Source: Burkholderia ambifaria AMMD | GTDB taxonomy: Bacteria > Pseudomonadota > Gammaproteobacteria > Burkholderiales > Burkholderiaceae | NCBI RefSeq assembly: GCF_000203915.1 | Contig: NC_008390.1 | Span: forward strand, 2,542,001 to 2,606,000 | DNA length: 64,000 nt | Reading direction: 5' to 3' | Position numbers and translations under genes: made by a program | In this document: positions 25,267-35,189 of the stretch, in pieces | Numbering within the stretch: the first letter of the stretch is position 1 | Layout: the number at the start of each line of letters is the position of its first letter | The notes under the pieces: model-generated | Told to the model about the DNA's origin: nothing | The model's input: the letters and a program-made list of their open reading frames with translations, nothing else | The model's database searches: none

Positions 25267-25659
25267 CTAGCAGACGTCCTGCATGTTCCGCGCCAGATCG
25301 TCGAGCAGCATCCGCGCGGTCGCGACGTTGGTCGCGACCGGCACGTCGTGCACGTCGCACGCGCGCACCAGCGCGGTGATGTCCGGATCGTGCGGCTGCG
25401 CGGTCATCGGGTCGCGCAGGAACACGACGATGTCGACGCGGCCGTCGGCCAGCTCCGCACCGATCTGCAGGTCGCCGCCGAGCGGCCCCGACAGCTTGCG
25501 CTCGACCTCGAGCCCGTGCGCGGCGGCGATGCGGCCGCCCGTCGTGCCCGTCGCGACCAGCCGGCATTGCGCGAGCGTCTCGCGGAACTGGCCCGTGAGC
25601 GCGACGATGTCGTCCTTCTTCGCGTCGTGCGCAATCAGTGCGATGCGGGGTTTGCTCAT
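25267..25659 (-). CDS. mgsA: Methylglyoxal synthase
   Basis: A 130-aa enzyme converting dihydroxyacetone phosphate to methylglyoxal plus phosphate, a bypass of lower glycolysis used when sugar phosphates accumulate. The phosphate-binding ATGTTGGRI, the catalytic Asp63 in [11 protein letters not shown], Asp83 in FLRDP and His90 in AQPHDPD all match E. coli MgsA (152 aa). The protein is shorter at both ends. The start is ATG 25659. It sits between two oxidoreductase genes on the same strand, about 180 bp upstream of qor, so an independent transcript is possible. Confidence 0.93.
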   Translation of the reverse strand: MSKPRIALIAHDAKKDDIVALTGQFRETLAQCRLVATGTTGGRIAAAHGLEVERKLSGPLGGDLQIGAELADGRVDIVVFLRDPMTAQPHDPDITALVRACDVHDVPVATNVATARMLLDDLARNMQDVC

Positions 25660-25714
25660 CTCCGGTTCCTTCGTGGTTCGATGGTTGTCGTCTTCGTGAA
25701 TGGCGGTGCGCGCG

Positions 25715-26494
25715 TCAGAACGTGCCCGGATACGCGCCGCCGTCGAGCAGCCAGTTCTGCCCGGTGATATAGCCGGCATGCACGCTGCAGAGAAACGCGC
25801 ACGCGGCGCCGAATTCGGCACGCGTGCCGAGGCGCCCGGCCGGGATCTCCTTCGCGCGCCGCGCGCGCAGCTCGTCGACCGTCACGCCCTGCGCCTTCGC
25901 CGACGCGGCAAGCGTCGTCGCGATCCGGTCGGTGTCGAACAGCCCCGGCAGCAGGTTGTTGATCGTCACGCCCTGGCCGGCGACCTTGCGCGACAGCCCC
26001 GCGACGAAGCCGGTCAGCCCCGAGCGCGCGCCGTTCGACAGCGCAAGCACGTCGATCGGCGCCTTCACGGCCGAACTCGTGATATTGACGATCCGGCCGA
26101 AGCCGCGCCCGATCATCCCGTCGACGGTCGCGCGGATCAGCTCGATCGGCGTCAGCATGTTCGCCTCGAGCGCGCGGATCCAGTCGTCATGCGAGAAATC
26201 GCGGAAGTCGCCGGGCGGCGGGCCGCCCGCATTGTTCACGAGAATATCCGGCTGCGGGCAGGCGGCGAGCGCGGCCGCGCGCCCGTCGGGCGTCGTGATG
26301 TCGCATGCGACGGCAGTGACCGACACATTCGACGCGGCGCGGATCTCCTCGGCTGTTTCCTCCAGCGTGTCGCGCGTGCGCGCGACGATCACGAGATTCA
26401 CGCCCTCGGCGGCCAGCGCTTCCGCGCAGCCGCGCCCGAGGCCCTTGCTCGCCGCGCACACGAGGGCGGTCTTTCCTGCGATGCCGAGATCCAT
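25715..26494 (-). CDS. Atypical SDR-like protein lacking the catalytic Tyr/Lys
   Basis: A 259-aa Rossmann-fold protein of the SDR superfamily. Two core features are altered. The cofactor motif TGxxxGxG reads AASKGLG (residues 14-20) with no Thr-Gly, and at the position of catalytic YxxxK the sequence is LALSN (150-154). NNAG (87-90) and the C-terminal [13 protein letters not shown] are normal. This matches a known BKR-like SDR subgroup described as lacking the catalytic tetrad. It may bind a nucleotide or act on an unusual substrate; ordinary dehydrogenase activity is doubtful. The start is ATG 26494. Confidence 0.82.
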   Translation of the reverse strand: MDLGIAGKTALVCAASKGLGRGCAEALAAEGVNLVIVARTRDTLEETAEEIRAASNVSVTAVACDITTPDGRAAALAACPQPDILVNNAGGPPPGDFRDFSHDDWIRALEANMLTPIELIRATVDGMIGRGFGRIVNITSSAVKAPIDVLALSNGARSGLTGFVAGLSRKVAGQGVTINNLLPGLFDTDRIATTLAASAKAQGVTVDELRARRAKEIPAGRLGTRAEFGAACAFLCSVHAGYITGQNWLLDGGAYPGTF

Positions 26495-26635
26495 CGTCGA
26501 TTCCTTTATGGCGACGCGCGCCGGCGCGGCCCGGCCCCGGCCGCATCGCCGGACGGGCGAACGGTCGCGAACGGGCTGGCACGACGCGCGGATTGTCGTG
26601 AGACGTCGATAATATCCGGATCGCGCGGCGCGCCT

Positions 26636-26644
26636 TGGTAAAAT
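26636..26644 (+). promoter_or_regulatory. Extended -10 element for upp
   Basis: TGGTAAAAT is an extended -10 (TG-n-TAAAAT) 76 bp before the upp start. No -35 match is seen. The 26495-26719 gap is divergent, and nothing comparable was found for the SDR-like gene on the other strand. Confidence 0.45.
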
Positions 26645-26719
26645 TGCGGCCATAAGCGGCAGCCGGCTTGCGCCCGCCGCCGCCCCCGATCCCCTTTTGC
26701 CGTTCAAGGCGCCCCCGTC

Positions 26720-27370
26720 ATGAAACAGGACAGCCGTTTCCCGAATCTCTTCATCACCGATCACCCGCTGATCCAGCACAAGCTCACGCACATGCGCGAC
26801 AAGGACACGTCGACGCGCACGTTCCGCGAGCTGCTGCGCGAAATCACGCTGCTGATGGGCTATGAGATCACCCGCAACCTGCCGATCACGACCAAGCGGG
26901 TCGAAACCCCGCTCGTCGCGGTCGACGCACCGGTGATCGCGGGCAAGAAGCTGGCGATCGTGCCCGTGCTGCGCGCGGGCATCGGGATGTCGGACGGCCT
27001 GCTCGACCTGGTCCCGTCCGCGCGGGTCGGCCACATCGGCGTGTACCGCGCGGAAGATCACCGCCCGGTCGAATACCTGGTGCGCCTGCCGGACCTCGAA
27101 GACCGCATCTTCATCCTGTGCGACCCGATGGTCGCGACCGGCTACTCGGCCGTGCACGCGGTCGACGTGCTCAAGCGCCGCAACGTGCCGGCCGCGAACA
27201 TCACGTTCGTCGCGCTGGTCGCCGCGCCCGAAGGCGTGCAGGTGTTCCAGGACGCCCACCCGGACGTGAAGCTGTTCGTCGCGTCGCTCGACTCGCACCT
27301 GAACGAGCACGCGTACATCGTGCCGGGCCTGGGCGACGCGGGCGACCGCCTGTTCGGCACCAAGAACTGA
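26720..27370 (+). CDS. upp: Uracil phosphoribosyltransferase
   Basis: A 216-aa enzyme making UMP from uracil and PRPP in pyrimidine salvage. The family features are present: [20 protein letters not shown] near the N-terminus, [21 protein letters not shown], and the PRPP loop as [20 protein letters not shown]. In many homologues the loop reads ATGGS, here ATGYS. The C-terminal uracil-binding [16 protein letters not shown] is complete. It is transcribed alone from the preceding promoter. Confidence 0.96.
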   Translation: MKQDSRFPNLFITDHPLIQHKLTHMRDKDTSTRTFRELLREITLLMGYEITRNLPITTKRVETPLVAVDAPVIAGKKLAIVPVLRAGIGMSDGLLDLVPSARVGHIGVYRAEDHRPVEYLVRLPDLEDRIFILCDPMVATGYSAVHAVDVLKRRNVPAANITFVALVAAPEGVQVFQDAHPDVKLFVASLDSHLNEHAYIVPGLGDAGDRLFGTKN

Positions 27371-27463
27371 CGCGCCGCGGCCGGACCGACCGGCCGGTGC
27401 GCGGCGACGGCCCGCACCGGCCGTTCGGCCATGCGCGGCGGCCCCGAAGCGACGGTCGCCGCG

Positions 27464-27472
27464 TGATAAAAT
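27464..27472 (+). promoter_or_regulatory. Extended -10 element for yebC
   Basis: TGATAAAAT is a TG-n-TAAAAT extended -10, 114 bp before the yebC start. No clear -35. The space between upp and this element contains only GC-rich short repeats. Confidence 0.45.
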
Positions 27473-27586
27473 CACGTTCTACTCGACACGCGCGGCCCCG
27501 CGGCATCACGCCCGCCGACACGGCCGCCGATTCAACGACACATTGGCACAATCGCCCGCGCAGCGCGCCCGGGCACGGAGAAAGGT

Positions 27587-28315
27587 ATGGCTGGTCATTC
27601 GAAATGGGCCAACATCAAGCATAAGAAGGCAGCGGCCGACGCGAAGCGCGGCAAGATCTGGACTCGCCTGATCAAGGAAATCCAGGTCGCGGCGCGCCTC
27701 GGCGGCGGTGACGCGAACTCGAACCCGCGTCTGCGTCTCGCGGTCGACAAGGCGGCCGACGCGAACATGCCGAAGGACAACGTCAAGCGCGCGATCGACC
27801 GCGGCGTCGGCGGCGCGGACGGCGCGAACTACGAAGAAATCCGTTACGAAGGCTACGGCATCAGCGGCGCGGCCATCATCGTCGACACGCTGACCGACAA
27901 CCGCATCCGCACGGTCGCGGAAGTCCGCCACGCGTTCTCGAAGTTCGGCGGCAACATGGGCACCGACGGTTCGGTCGCGTTCATGTTCGATCACGTCGGC
28001 CAGTTCCTGTTCGCGCCCGGCACGTCGGAAGACGCGCTGATGGAAGCGGCGCTCGAAGCCGGCGCGGACGACGTCAGCACGAACGACGACGGCTCGATCG
28101 AGGTGCTGTGCGACTGGCAGGCGTTCTCGGCGGTGAAGGACGCGCTCGAAGCCGCGGGCTTCAAGGCCGAACTCGCCGAAGTGACGATGAAGCCGCAGAA
28201 CGAAGTCGAATTCACCGGCGACGATGCGGCAAAGATGCAGAAGCTCCTGGACGCGCTCGAGAACCTCGACGACGTGCAGGAGGTGTATACGAACGCCGTC
28301 ATCGTCGAGGAATGA
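27587..28315 (+). CDS. yebC: YebC/PmpR family protein (TACO1-type)
   Basis: A 242-aa protein of the widely conserved YebC family, starting [20 protein letters not shown] after an AGAAAGG ribosome-binding site. Domain I contains [14 protein letters not shown], and domains II/III contain [23 protein letters not shown] and YTNAVI near the end. Family members were first described as DNA-binding regulators; more recent work links them to helping ribosomes through difficult proline stretches. This one belongs to the longer, YebC1-like form. It is followed by its own terminator. Confidence 0.93.
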   Translation: MAGHSKWANIKHKKAAADAKRGKIWTRLIKEIQVAARLGGGDANSNPRLRLAVDKAADANMPKDNVKRAIDRGVGGADGANYEEIRYEGYGISGAAIIVDTLTDNRIRTVAEVRHAFSKFGGNMGTDGSVAFMFDHVGQFLFAPGTSEDALMEAALEAGADDVSTNDDGSIEVLCDWQAFSAVKDALEAAGFKAELAEVTMKPQNEVEFTGDDAAKMQKLLDALENLDDVQEVYTNAVIVEE

Positions 28316-28365
28316 GATGCCGGCCGCCGTGCACACGATCACGGCGGCGGCTCGACCGATTTCGC

Positions 28366-28401
28366 GGCCGGCGCGCCTGAGCGTGCCGGCCGCCCTGTTT
28401 T
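28366..28401 (+). terminator. Intrinsic terminator after yebC
   Basis: GGCCGGCGCG pairs with CGTGCCGGCC (10 bp including one G-U pair, 6-base loop), followed by GCCCTGTTTTCT. It lies 50 bp after the yebC stop and just before the purD ribosome-binding region. Confidence 0.55.
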
Positions 28402-28420
28402 CTAGTCTGCGGGGAATCCC

Positions 28421-29701
28421 ATGAAACTACTCGTCGTCGGTTCAGGCGGCCGCGAACATGCGCTCGCGTGGAAGCTCGCGCAATCGCCGCGCGTCCAGAT
28501 GGTCTACGTCGCGCCGGGCAATGGCGGCACGGCGCAAGACGCGCGTCTGAAAAACGTCGACATCACGTCGCTCGACGCGCTGGCCGATTTCGCGGAAAGC
28601 GAAGGCGTCGCGTTCACGCTCGTCGGGCCGGAAGCGCCGCTCGCGGCCGGCATCGTCAACCTGTTCCGCGCCCGCGGCCTGAAGGTGTTCGGCCCGACCC
28701 GCGAAGCCGCGCAGCTCGAAAGCTCGAAGGATTTCGCGAAGGCGTTCATGAAGCGTCACGGCATTCCGACCGCCGACTACGAAACCTTCTCCGACGCCGC
28801 CGCCGCGCACGCGTACATCGACGCGAAGGGTGCGCCGATCGTCGTGAAGGCAGACGGCCTCGCGGCCGGCAAGGGTGTCGTCGTCGCGATGACGCTGGAA
28901 GAAGCGCACGCCGCGGTCGACATGATGCTGTCGGGCAACAAGCTGGGCGACGCCGGCGCGCGCGTCGTGATCGAGGAATTCCTCGACGGCGAGGAAGCGA
29001 GCTTCATCGTGATGGTCGACGGCAAGCACGCGCTGGCACTGGCATCGAGCCAGGACCACAAGCGCCTGCTCGACGAGGACCGCGGCCCGAACACGGGCGG
29101 CATGGGCGCCTATTCGCCCGCGCCGATCGTCACGCCGCAGATGCACGCACGCGTGATGCGCGAAATCATCATGCCGACGGTCCGCGGGATGGAAAAGGAC
29201 GGCATCCGCTTCACGGGCTTCCTGTATGCGGGCCTGATGATCGACAAGGAAGGCAATCCGCGCACGCTCGAGTTCAACTGCCGGATGGGCGACCCCGAGA
29301 CGCAGCCGATCATGGCGCGCCTGAAGAGCGATTTTTCGAAGGTCGTCGAACAGGCGATCGCGGGCACGCTCGATTCGGTCGAGCTCGACTGGGATCGCCG
29401 CACCGCGCTCGGCGTCGTGCTGGCCGCGCACGGCTATCCGGACGCGCCGCGCAAGGGCGACCGCATCAACGGGATCCCGGCCGAGACGGCCCAGGCCGTG
29501 ACGTTCCATGCAGGCACGACGCTCGCCGAAGGCGACAAGCTCATTACCTCGGGCGGCCGCGTGCTGTGCGTGGTCGGCCTCGCCGATTCGGTGCGCGAAG
29601 CGCAGCAGCATGCATACGACACGATCAACCAGATCAATTTCGAAGGCATGCAGTACCGGCGCGACATCGGCTTCCGTGCACTGAACCGGAAGAGCGCGTG
29701 A
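28421..29701 (+). CDS. purD: Phosphoribosylamine--glycine ligase
   Basis: A 426-aa ATP-grasp enzyme, the second step of purine synthesis (phosphoribosylamine + glycine + ATP). Visible features: the N-terminal MKLLVVGSGGREHALAWKLA, substrate loop GPEAPLAAGI, ATP-grasp lysines in VVKADGLAAGKGVVVA, EEASFIVMVDG, the family signature RFTGFLYAGLM and EFNCRMGDPETQ. Length is as in E. coli (429 aa). It is flanked by the yebC terminator and by its own, so it is probably monocistronic. Confidence 0.97.
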   Translation: MKLLVVGSGGREHALAWKLAQSPRVQMVYVAPGNGGTAQDARLKNVDITSLDALADFAESEGVAFTLVGPEAPLAAGIVNLFRARGLKVFGPTREAAQLESSKDFAKAFMKRHGIPTADYETFSDAAAAHAYIDAKGAPIVVKADGLAAGKGVVVAMTLEEAHAAVDMMLSGNKLGDAGARVVIEEFLDGEEASFIVMVDGKHALALASSQDHKRLLDEDRGPNTGGMGAYSPAPIVTPQMHARVMREIIMPTVRGMEKDGIRFTGFLYAGLMIDKEGNPRTLEFNCRMGDPETQPIMARLKSDFSKVVEQAIAGTLDSVELDWDRRTALGVVLAAHGYPDAPRKGDRINGIPAETAQAVTFHAGTTLAEGDKLITSGGRVLCVVGLADSVREAQQHAYDTINQINFEGMQYRRDIGFRALNRKSA

Positions 29702-29731
29702 CGCACTGACCGCCTGCCCGCGCAGGCCCCT

Positions 29732-29770
29732 CTGCCGGGGTTCGATAGAATGCCCGGCAGTGGCCTTTTT
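29732..29770 (+). terminator. Intrinsic terminator after purD
   Basis: CTGCCGGG pairs exactly with CCCGGCAG across a 13-base loop, followed by TGGCC and a run of six T (29765-29770). It lies 30 bp past the purD stop and would insulate hemF. A TAGAAT inside the loop could mimic a -10 box. Confidence 0.55.
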
Positions 29771-29808
29771 TACGGCCCCCGCTTCGCGCGGGGGCATCCA
29801 GTCCAGAC

Positions 29809-30729
29809 ATGACCGATTCCACCTACGACGTGCCCCGCGTGCGCACGTACCTCCAGGGCCTGCAAGCTCGCATCGCCGACGCGCTCGGCGCGCTCGACGG
29901 CACGCCGCTCGCGACCGACGCATGGCAGCGCGGCCCTGAAGAGCGGCTGCGCGGCGGCGGCTGTACGCGGATTCTCGAAGGCGGCCGCGTGTTCGAGCGC
30001 GCGGGGATCGGTTTTTCCGACGTGGCGGGCGACGCGCTGCCGCCGTCGGCGAGCGCCGCGCGCCCGCAGCTGGCCGGCCGCGGTTTCGAGGCGCTCGGTG
30101 TGTCGCTCGTGCTGCACCCGCGCAACCCGTACTGCCCGACCGTACACATGAACGTGCGGATGCTGATCGCGACGAAGCCGGGCGAGGCGCCGATCTTCTG
30201 GTTCGGCGGCGGCATGGATCTGACACCGGTTTATCCGTTCGAGGACGACGCGCGGCATTTCCACCAGGTCTGCAAGGACGCGCTCGATCCGTTCGGCGCC
30301 GAGCTCTACCCGCGCTTCAAGACCTGGTGCGACGAGTATTTCTTCCTGAAGCACCGCAACGAGACGCGCGGCATCGGCGGGATCTTCTTCGACGATTTCT
30401 CCGAGCCCGGATTCGAACGCTCGTTTGAGATGATGCAAAGCGTCGGCGACGCGTTCCTGAACGCGTACCTGCCGATCGTCGAGCGCCGTGCCGCGCTGCC
30501 GTATGGCGAGCGCGAGCGCGACTTCCAGGCTTACCGGCGCGGCCGCTACGTCGAATTCAACCTCGTGTTCGACCGCGGCACGCTGTTCGGCCTGCAAAGC
30601 GGCGGCCGGACCGAATCGATCCTGATGTCGATGCCGCCGGTCGCGAACTGGCGCTACAACTGGCAACCCGAGCCGGGTTCGCCGGAAGCGCGCCTGAGCG
30701 AGTTTCTCGTGCCGCGCGACTGGGTCTGA
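29809..30729 (+). CDS. hemF: Oxygen-dependent coproporphyrinogen III oxidase
   Basis: A 306-aa enzyme of haem synthesis converting coproporphyrinogen III to protoporphyrinogen IX with O2. The family blocks are complete: [61 protein letters not shown] and [17 protein letters not shown] with the acidic metal-binding residues, and [13 protein letters not shown] [11 protein letters not shown] stable hairpin (CCCCCGC / GCGGGGG) lies in the leader at 29777-29795. nadD follows after 41 bp, so hemF may head the nadD-rng run. Confidence 0.96.
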
Positions 30730-30770
30730 GCCCGCCGCGCCCCGCCGCCCCAAGAACAGGACACGTTTTT

Positions 30771-31484
30771 CTGGACACCACCGCCCGCCCCACCCCGCAG
30801 CCGCACCCGCCGTTACGTCGCATCGGCCTGCTGGGCGGCACGTTCGACCCGATCCACGACGGTCACCTCGCGCTCGCGCGCCGGTTCGCCGACGTGCTCG
30901 GCCTGACCGAGCTCGCGCTGCTGCCGGCCGGGCAGCCGTACCAGAAGCGCGACGTGTCGGCCGCCGAGCATCGGCTCGCGATGACGCGCGCCGCCGCCGG
31001 CTCGCTGCATCTGCCCGGCGTGACCGTCACCGTCGCGACCGACGAGATCGAGCACGCCGGCCCGACCTATACGGTCGAGACGCTCGCGCGCTGGCGCGAG
31101 CGGATCGGCCCCGACGCATCGCTGTCGCTGCTGATCGGCGCCGACCAGCTGGTTCGGCTCGACACCTGGCGCGACTGGCGCAAGCTGTTCGACTACGCGC
31201 ACGTGTGCGCGTCGACGCGCCCGGGTTTCGACCTTGGCGCGGCGTCACCTGCCGTCACGCAGGAAATCGCGCGGCGGCAGGCCGGCGCCGACGTGCTGAA
31301 AACCACGCCGGCCGGCCACCTGCTGATCGATACGACGCTGGCGTTCGATATCGCCGCAACCGACATCCGCGCGCATCTGCGCGAATGCATCGCGCGTCAC
31401 GCGCAAATGCCCGATGCGTCGGCCGAGCATGTGCCGGCCGCCGTCTGGGCCTATATTCTTCAACATCGTCTCTACCATTCCTGA
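30771..31484 (+). CDS. nadD: Nicotinate-nucleotide adenylyltransferase, apparent CTG start
   Basis: An enzyme of NAD synthesis: nicotinate mononucleotide + ATP to deamido-NAD. With a start at CTG 30771 it has 237 aa and contains the nucleotidyltransferase motif [11 protein letters not shown] (22-32) and the C-terminal TDIRAHL. No ATG, GTG or TTG occurs in this frame from 30711 to 30893; the first, GTG 30894, would remove the essential motif. AGGA at 30757-30760 is well spaced for CTG 30771, so initiation at CTG is the simplest reading; a sequencing error is the alternative. rsfS begins 4 bp after the stop. Confidence 0.88.
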   Translation: MDTTARPTPQPHPPLRRIGLLGGTFDPIHDGHLALARRFADVLGLTELALLPAGQPYQKRDVSAAEHRLAMTRAAAGSLHLPGVTVTVATDEIEHAGPTYTVETLARWRERIGPDASLSLLIGADQLVRLDTWRDWRKLFDYAHVCASTRPGFDLGAASPAVTQEIARRQAGADVLKTTPAGHLLIDTTLAFDIAATDIRAHLRECIARHAQMPDASAEHVPAAVWAYILQHRLYHS

Positions 31485-31488
31485 TTCC

Positions 31489-31929
31489 ATGGATATCCGC
31501 AAACTGCAGCGCGTGATCGTCGACGCACTCGAAGACATCAAGGCGCAAGACATCAAGGTGTTCAACACCAGCCATCTGACCGAACTGTTCGACCGCGTGA
31601 TCGTCGCGTCGGGCACGTCGAACCGCCAGACCAAGGCACTCGCGTCGAGCGTGCGCGACAAGGTCAAGGAAGCCGGCGGCGACATCGTCAGCTCCGAGGG
31701 CGAAGACACCGGCGAATGGGTGCTGGTCGACTGCGGCGACGCCGTCGTGCACATCCTGCAACCGGCGCTGCGCCAGTATTACAACCTCGAGGAAATCTGG
31801 GGCGACAAGCCCGTGCGGATGAAGCTCGGCGGCGGCAAGGACGGTTTCGCGACGGCCAGCGAAGGCGAGGACGACGAGGAAGAAGCGCCCGCACGCCCGG
31901 CGCGCAAGACGGCGGCCCGCCGCCGCTGA
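31489..31929 (+). CDS. rsfS: Ribosome silencing factor RsfS
   Basis: A 146-aa RsfS/YbeB/iojap protein that binds ribosomal protein uL14 and blocks subunit joining in starved cells. Features: [39 protein letters not shown] and [18 protein letters not shown]. The last 30 residues are an acidic run followed by basic residues ending KTAARRR, longer than in E. coli (105 aa in total) and probably disordered. The position between nadD and rlmH is conserved across many bacteria. Start: ATG 31489. Confidence 0.94.
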   Translation: MDIRKLQRVIVDALEDIKAQDIKVFNTSHLTELFDRVIVASGTSNRQTKALASSVRDKVKEAGGDIVSSEGEDTGEWVLVDCGDAVVHILQPALRQYYNLEEIWGDKPVRMKLGGGKDGFATASEGEDDEEEAPARPARKTAARRR

Positions 31930-31948
31930 GTCGCAGCGAGTCGTCCCG

Positions 31949-32419
31949 ATGAAGCTTTTCATCCTCGCGGTCGGCCACAAGATGCCCGGCTGGATCGCGT
32001 CCGGCTTCGACGAATACACGAAGCGGATGCCGCCCGAGCTGCGCATCGAGCTGCGCGAGATCAAGCCCGAACTGCGTTCGGGCGGCCGCAGCGCGGACAG
32101 CGTGATGGCGGCCGAGCGGCAGAAGATCGAGGCCGCGCTGCCGAAGGGTGCGCGCATCGTCGCGCTCGACGAGCGCGGCCGCGACTGGACCACCATGCAG
32201 CTCGCGCAGGCGCTGCCCGGCTGGCAGCAAGACGGCCGTGACGTCGCGTTCGTGATCGGCGGCGCCGACGGGCTCGATCCGGAACTGAAAGCGCGCGCCG
32301 ACGTGCTGCTGCGCATCTCCAGCATGACGCTGCCGCACGGGATGGTACGCGTGCTGCTTGCCGAACAGCTTTACCGGGCGTGGAGCATCACGCAGAATCA
32401 TCCCTATCATCGCGCATGA
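31949..32419 (+). CDS. rlmH: 23S rRNA pseudouridine-1915 N3-methyltransferase RlmH
   Basis: A 156-aa SPOUT methyltransferase that methylates pseudouridine 1915 in helix 69 of assembled 70S ribosomes using SAM. Motifs: [28 protein letters not shown], the SAM knot [18 protein letters not shown] and the C-terminal [21 protein letters not shown] ends with NHPYHRA, all at the family's positions. Length equals E. coli RlmH (155 aa). It follows rsfS by 19 bp. Confidence 0.96.
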   Translation: MKLFILAVGHKMPGWIASGFDEYTKRMPPELRIELREIKPELRSGGRSADSVMAAERQKIEAALPKGARIVALDERGRDWTTMQLAQALPGWQQDGRDVAFVIGGADGLDPELKARADVLLRISSMTLPHGMVRVLLAEQLYRAWSITQNHPYHRA

Positions 32420-32469
32420 CGTGCCGTCCTCGGACGCGCGCCGCGCGCGCTCACCGAGATAACGACACC

Positions 32470-33102
32470 ATGCCGTCCAGCACGTCCTCCGCCCTTTTCC
32501 CGCTCCTTTACCTCGCTTCACAAAGCCCACGCCGCCAGGAATTGCTGCAGCAGATCGGCGTGCGCTTCGAGCTGCTGCTGCCGCGCGCCGACGAGGACGC
32601 CGAGGCGCTCGAAGCCGAACTGCCCGGCGAAGCCCCCGACACGTACGTGCGGCGCGTCACCGTCGCGAAGGCCGAGGCCGCGCGTGCGCGCCTGGTTGCG
32701 AGCGGCAAGCCGGCCGCGCCGGTGCTCGTCGCCGATACCACGGTGACGATCGACGGCGCGATCCTCGGCAAGCCGGCCGATGCCGACGACGCGCTCGCGA
32801 TGCTGACCCGCCTCGCGGGCCGCGAACACGAGGTGCTGACCGCGGTTGCCGTGATCGGCGCCGACGGCGAACTGCTGCCGCCCGCGCTGTCGCGCTCGTC
32901 GGTGCGCTTTTCGGCTGCACCGCGCGACGCCTTCGCGCGCTACGTCGAAACCGGCGAGCCGTTCGGCAAGGCGGGCGCGTATGCGATCCAGGGGCGCGCC
33001 GCCGAATTCATCGAGCGAATCGACGGTTCCCATTCGGGTATCATGGGTCTGCCCCTTTTTGAGACTGCCGCGTTGCTCCGCACCGCGCGCGTCGCCTTCT
33101 GA
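32470..33102 (+). CDS. maf: Maf-family nucleotide pyrophosphatase (dTTP/UTP type)
   Basis: A 210-aa Maf protein that hydrolyses nucleoside triphosphates, probably dTTP/UTP and modified bases, to monophosphates. The N-terminal [14 protein letters not shown] loop, ADTTVTIDG, and the [18 protein letters not shown] stretch place it with YhdE rather than YceF. A helical insert ([17 protein letters not shown]) is normal. The start is ATG 32470, with no strong ribosome-binding sequence. Next to rng in many proteobacteria, as here (gap 8 bp). Confidence 0.9.
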   Translation: MPSSTSSALFPLLYLASQSPRRQELLQQIGVRFELLLPRADEDAEALEAELPGEAPDTYVRRVTVAKAEAARARLVASGKPAAPVLVADTTVTIDGAILGKPADADDALAMLTRLAGREHEVLTAVAVIGADGELLPPALSRSSVRFSAAPRDAFARYVETGEPFGKAGAYAIQGRAAEFIERIDGSHSGIMGLPLFETAALLRTARVAF

Positions 33103-33110
33103 ATCCCACC

Positions 33111-34580
33111 ATGAACGAAGAAATCCTGATCAACCTCACGCCCCAGGAAACACGGGTCGCACTCGTCCAGCAAGGCGCGGTGCAGGAGCTTCACGTCGAG
33201 CGCACGCTGTCGCGCGGGCGGGTCGGCAACATCTACCTCGGCAAGGTCGTGCGCGTGCTACCCGGCATGCAGTCGGCGTTCATCGACATCGGCCTGGAAC
33301 GCGCGGCGTTCCTGCACGTCGCGGACATCTGGCATCCGCGCCTCGCCGGCGAGCCGCAGTCGGGCACGCCGCACCAGCCGATCGAGAAGATCGTGTTCGA
33401 AGGCCAGACGCTGATGGTCCAGGTGATCAAGGATCCGATCGGCACGAAGGGCGCGCGACTGTCGACGCAAGTCAGCATCGCGGGCCGCACGCTCGTGTAT
33501 CTGCCGCAGGAGCCGCACATCGGCATCTCGCAGAAAATCGAGAGCGAGGCCGAGCGCGAGGCCGTGCGCGCGCGCCTGACCGCCGTGATCCCGCCGGACG
33601 AGAAAGGCGGCTACATCGTGCGCACGATCGCCGAGGATGCGACCTCCGAGGAGCTGGCCGGCGACGTCACGTACCTGCGCAAGACCTGGGCGACGATCGT
33701 CGCGCAGGCGCAGCGGCTGCCGGCGACGAGCCTGCTGTACCAGGATCTCGACCTCGCGCAGCGCGTGCTGCGCGATTTCTCGAACGACGACACGACGCGT
33801 ATCCAGGTCGATTCTCGCGAGACGTACCAGCGCCTCGCGGAATTCGCGGACGAGTTCACGCCGGCGGTGAGTCCGAAGCTGCATCACTACACCGGCGAGC
33901 GGCCGCTGTTCGACCTGTACAACATCGAGACGGAGATCCAGCGCGCGCTGTCGCGCCGCGTCGACCTGAAGTCGGGCGGCTACCTGATGATCGACCAGAC
34001 CGAGGCGATGACGACGATCGACGTGAACACCGGCGGCTACGTCGGCGCACGCAACTTCGACGACACGATCTTCAAGACCAACCTCGAGGCCGCGCACACG
34101 ATCGCGCGGCAATTGCGGCTGCGCAATCTCGGCGGGATCATCATCATCGACTTCATCGACATGGAGAACGCCGAGCATCGCGACGCGGTGCTGTCGGAGC
34201 TGAAGAAGGCGCTGTCGCGCGACCGCACGCGCGTGACGGTCAACGGCTTCTCGCAGCTCGGGCTCGTCGAGATGACGCGCAAGCGCACGCGCGAATCGCT
34301 CGCGCACGTGCTGTGCGAGCCGTGCCCGACCTGCCAGGGCAAGGGCCAGGTGAAGACGTCGCGCACCGTGTGCTACGACATCCTGCGCGAGATCCTGCGC
34401 GAGTCGCGCCAGTTCAATCCGCGCGAATTCCGCGTGATCGCCGCGCAGCAGGTGATCGACCTGTTCCTCGACGAGGAGTCGCAGCATCTCGCGATGCTGA
34501 TCGACTTCATCGGCAAGCCGGTGTCGCTGCAGGTCGAGTCGAACCTGAGCCAGGAGCAGTACGATATCGTGCTGATGTAA
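33111..34580 (+). CDS. rng: Ribonuclease G
   Basis: A 489-aa endoribonuclease of the RNase E/G family that processes the 5' end of 16S rRNA and takes part in mRNA decay. The S1 domain is at about residues 30-125 (RVGNIYLGKVVRVLPGMQSA). The catalytic DNase-I-like domain contains TTIDVNTGGYVG and IIIIDFIDMENAEHRDAV with the two Mg-binding Asp residues. The zinc-link CEPCPTCQGKG follows, and the length matches E. coli RNase G (489 aa). There is no RNase E-type degradosome tail. Confidence 0.96.
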   Translation: MNEEILINLTPQETRVALVQQGAVQELHVERTLSRGRVGNIYLGKVVRVLPGMQSAFIDIGLERAAFLHVADIWHPRLAGEPQSGTPHQPIEKIVFEGQTLMVQVIKDPIGTKGARLSTQVSIAGRTLVYLPQEPHIGISQKIESEAEREAVRARLTAVIPPDEKGGYIVRTIAEDATSEELAGDVTYLRKTWATIVAQAQRLPATSLLYQDLDLAQRVLRDFSNDDTTRIQVDSRETYQRLAEFADEFTPAVSPKLHHYTGERPLFDLYNIETEIQRALSRRVDLKSGGYLMIDQTEAMTTIDVNTGGYVGARNFDDTIFKTNLEAAHTIARQLRLRNLGGIIIIDFIDMENAEHRDAVLSELKKALSRDRTRVTVNGFSQLGLVEMTRKRTRESLAHVLCEPCPTCQGKGQVKTSRTVCYDILREILRESRQFNPREFRVIAAQQVIDLFLDEESQHLAMLIDFIGKPVSLQVESNLSQEQYDIVLM

Positions 34581-34701
34581 CCTCCTGCCTGCCCGCCGCC
34601 GGCTTTGCCGCGCGGCGCCCCGATGCGGCCGCCCGGGCCGCTTGCGCATGTCGCGCCAGCGCCCGCCGCCGCCCTTTTTCTTTTCACGTACATCCCACAC
34701 C

Positions 34702-35037
34702 ATGAGCCAACGCCACAACCGCCGCCAGCGCAAGAAACTCCACATCGCCGAATTCCAGGAACTCGCGTTCAACGCGACCGCGCAATACCGCAACGAGCTG
34801 TCCGATCTCGAGCGCGGCCAGCTGATCGATTCGTTCATCGATTTCGTCGAAGCGAACGGGCTGCTCACCGTCGCGTCCGCCGACGAAGGGATCGGCGCCT
34901 ACGTGATCTCCGGCGCGCCGCGCGGCACGACCACCGACGCCGACCGCGAGAGCGTGCGTGCATGGCTGGCCGCACGGCCGGAGCTGACCGACGTCCAGGT
35001 CAGCGAATTCAGCGACGCGTGGTATCCGGACGCCTGA
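34702..35037 (+). CDS. YggL family 50S-ribosome-binding protein
   Basis: A 111-aa protein of the YggL (DUF469) family. It begins MSQRHNRRQRKKLHIAEFQE, has the conserved LIDSFIDFVEANGL block and ends VQVSEFSDAWYP. E. coli YggL binds the 50S subunit. The gap of 121 bp from rng contains a GC-rich hairpin and a CTTTTTCTTTT run, so it may have its own transcript. Start: ATG 34702. Confidence 0.85.
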   Translation: MSQRHNRRQRKKLHIAEFQELAFNATAQYRNELSDLERGQLIDSFIDFVEANGLLTVASADEGIGAYVISGAPRGTTTDADRESVRAWLAARPELTDVQVSEFSDAWYPDA

Positions 35038-35189
35038 CGCGCCGCTTGCTTCGTTCGTCGCGCGGCGCCCGCGCCTGCCCCCGTCAGGGCGGACCGGGCC
35101 GGCGCCGCCGCTTCACCCGCACGTCTCCCCTTCCTCCCTGCTTCTCGCCTACCCATCACACGACGCGCCCCGTGTCGATCGTGATTAGC

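Noticed and set aside
29746..29751. TAGAAT as a -10 box for hemF
   Set aside because: It lies in the loop of the purD terminator hairpin and has no -35; the terminator explains the structure better.
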